Assembly (NCBI GenBank): GCA_030220185.1 | Contig: JASPKZ010005708.1 | Span: forward strand, 756,501-820,500 | Direction: 5' to 3' | Source of the DNA: Diploptera punctata | Lineage: Eukaryota > Arthropoda > Insecta > Blattodea > Blaberidae | Length of the DNA: 64,000 nt | Shown here: positions 63,201 through 64,000 of the stretch, one piece after another | How positions within the stretch are numbered: position 1 is the stretch's first letter | Layout: the number at the start of each line of letters is the position of its first letter | Made by a program: the position numbers and the translations under genes | The notes under the pieces: model-generated | What the model saw: the letters and a program-made list of their open reading frames with translations, nothing else | The model's database searches: none | Told to the model about the DNA's origin: nothing

Positions 63201-63329
63201 ATTACAAATTGTTCAGCTTATAAATAGTGGGGTTATTTATTATTCTAACTACGTTCATAGAAACCTGCCATACTAGTAGGTTATATAAAATGAGCATTTT
63301 AAGACATTTCATAATATATATTATGCACA

Positions 63330-63330
<1 letters not shown>

Positions 63331-63371
<41 letters not shown>
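63331..63371. repeat. (ca)n microsatellite
   Basis: About twenty units. Confidence 0.97.
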
Positions 63372-63372
<1 letters not shown>

Positions 63373-63374
63373 TC

Positions 63375-63705
63375 AATAACTACTAAAGGAAGGTTTTTCT
63401 AACATGGTCAATAGTCTCCTCTTGAGAAACTGCTGCTTTCGTTAAACTTCGCAGATTAATGTACCCGATTTTTTCGTTCAACTAATTTTTTCCGTGTCGG
63501 CCGAGTAATAAACTGTTCTAAGAAAATAATATATTTAATGTTTACTACTAACTAACCATGAATATTTCTTAAAAGTTGAACAAATAAACGACATTTTAAT
63601 TTTGCTTTCTTTCTTTCTTTATGCATTTTTTTAGGTATGATAAATCTGATGTTGGGATACCTTGTTAAATTCTGCCGTGTAAACCCATTACAGATTCCTT
63701 TATTA
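63375..63705. other. AT-rich DNA, no gene seen
   Basis: No frame or repeat recognised. Confidence 0.45.
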
Positions 63706-63711
63706 AACATT

Positions 63712-63806
63712 GCAACGGGAAGCTACCACACCTATAATTCCCTAGTAAAGCTGCAAAGCATAGCATGAAAATTCTATGATTGCAGTGAAAGAATTACTGT
63801 GAATGC
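63712..63806 (+). mobile_element. SINE family C, 3' fragment
   Basis: gcaacgggaagctaccacac, ctataattccctagtaaagc, gaaaattctatgattgcagt, gaaagaattactgtgaatgc: the last 95 bp of family C, with aggacctgccttcggacag deleted near the end. Confidence 0.85.
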
Positions 63807-64000
63807 ATCTTCAGGGGTTACTGTTACCTGTCAATCCTAGTCTCTTTGCCCTAGTTAGGTAGATTTCCAGTAAATAACTAACATTTTAGATAATTTATAA
63901 ATGAGAAAATAATTAATATAATAATGAAAAATGTAAATAGAGTTAATCAGCTTAAAGGTATTATTTGAGGAATAGAAGAGTATTATAAAATAATGACACT

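Noticed and set aside
1..64000. CRISPR arrays, rRNA genes, bacterial operons, integrated virus
   Set aside because: No spaced identical repeats, no rRNA-like conserved stretches, no clustered long frames, and no capsid or polymerase motifs other than LINE reverse transcriptase.

Overview
This 64 kb window looks like intergenic or intronic DNA from a large, repeat-rich, AT-rich insect genome. The best guess is a cockroach (Blattodea, Periplaneta-like). That guess rests on one LINE 3' end, recurring at least ten times, whose peptide contains KRPVGRPRMRWENNINYDL; I associate it with cockroach gene models, and no search was run. There are no prokaryotic operons, rRNA genes, CRISPR arrays or viral genomes. 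Only one stretch looks like an ordinary host gene: a terminal coding exon with acceptor site, stop codon and poly(A) signal on the minus strand at 60.2-60.6 kb. A 37-nt exon-like segment at 46.21 kb is weaker.

Transposon remnants fill the rest. DNA transposons with visible ends: a TA-flanked mariner-like deletion derivative (324-1009), a second mariner-like element (10421-11359), a non-autonomous Helitron (4364-5359), a TTA/TTAA-flanked element split by a LINE (25389-26568), a Tigger/pogo derivative carrying a SINE (36007-36954), a Tc1 transposase pseudogene (37334-37862), a long-TIR TA element (53659-54773) and MITEs (26926-27108, 55903-56021). Retroelements: LINE family 1 (3' ends, reverse transcriptase pieces at 26 and 42.6-43.4 kb, an endonuclease start fused to a 3' end at 52.4 kb), LINE family 2 with (gaa)n tails (7.6, 8.3, 13.6, 16.7, 17.6, 50.7 kb), a few other LINE tails, and at least eight tRNA-derived SINE families, here labelled A to I, several with target-site duplications.

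The most unusual items are: (1) a fold-back element at 14.42-14.73 kb with 14-bp flanking duplications whose minus strand can be drawn as a near-complete type I hammerhead ribozyme, with two weaker relatives at 59.6 and 61.0 kb; (2) tRNA-like modules enclosed in short inverted repeats next to dinucleotide runs (4.1, 5.4, 37.9 kb); (3) a minisatellite with an 18-bp base unit organised into 54-bp and then 36-bp repeats (24.7-25.07 kb); (4) a near-perfect ~280-bp-arm palindrome at 27.5-28.1 kb with an exon-like reading frame in both arms; (5) an apparent excess of the palindrome TAGGCCTA; (6) a GC-rich array at 47.9-49.1 kb whose repeats keep one reading frame.

The repeats do not form a pathway. 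Their relationships are historical: nested insertions, internal deletions and inverted duplications. Boundaries were read by eye and are good to a few bases where a duplication is described, otherwise to about 10-30 bases.
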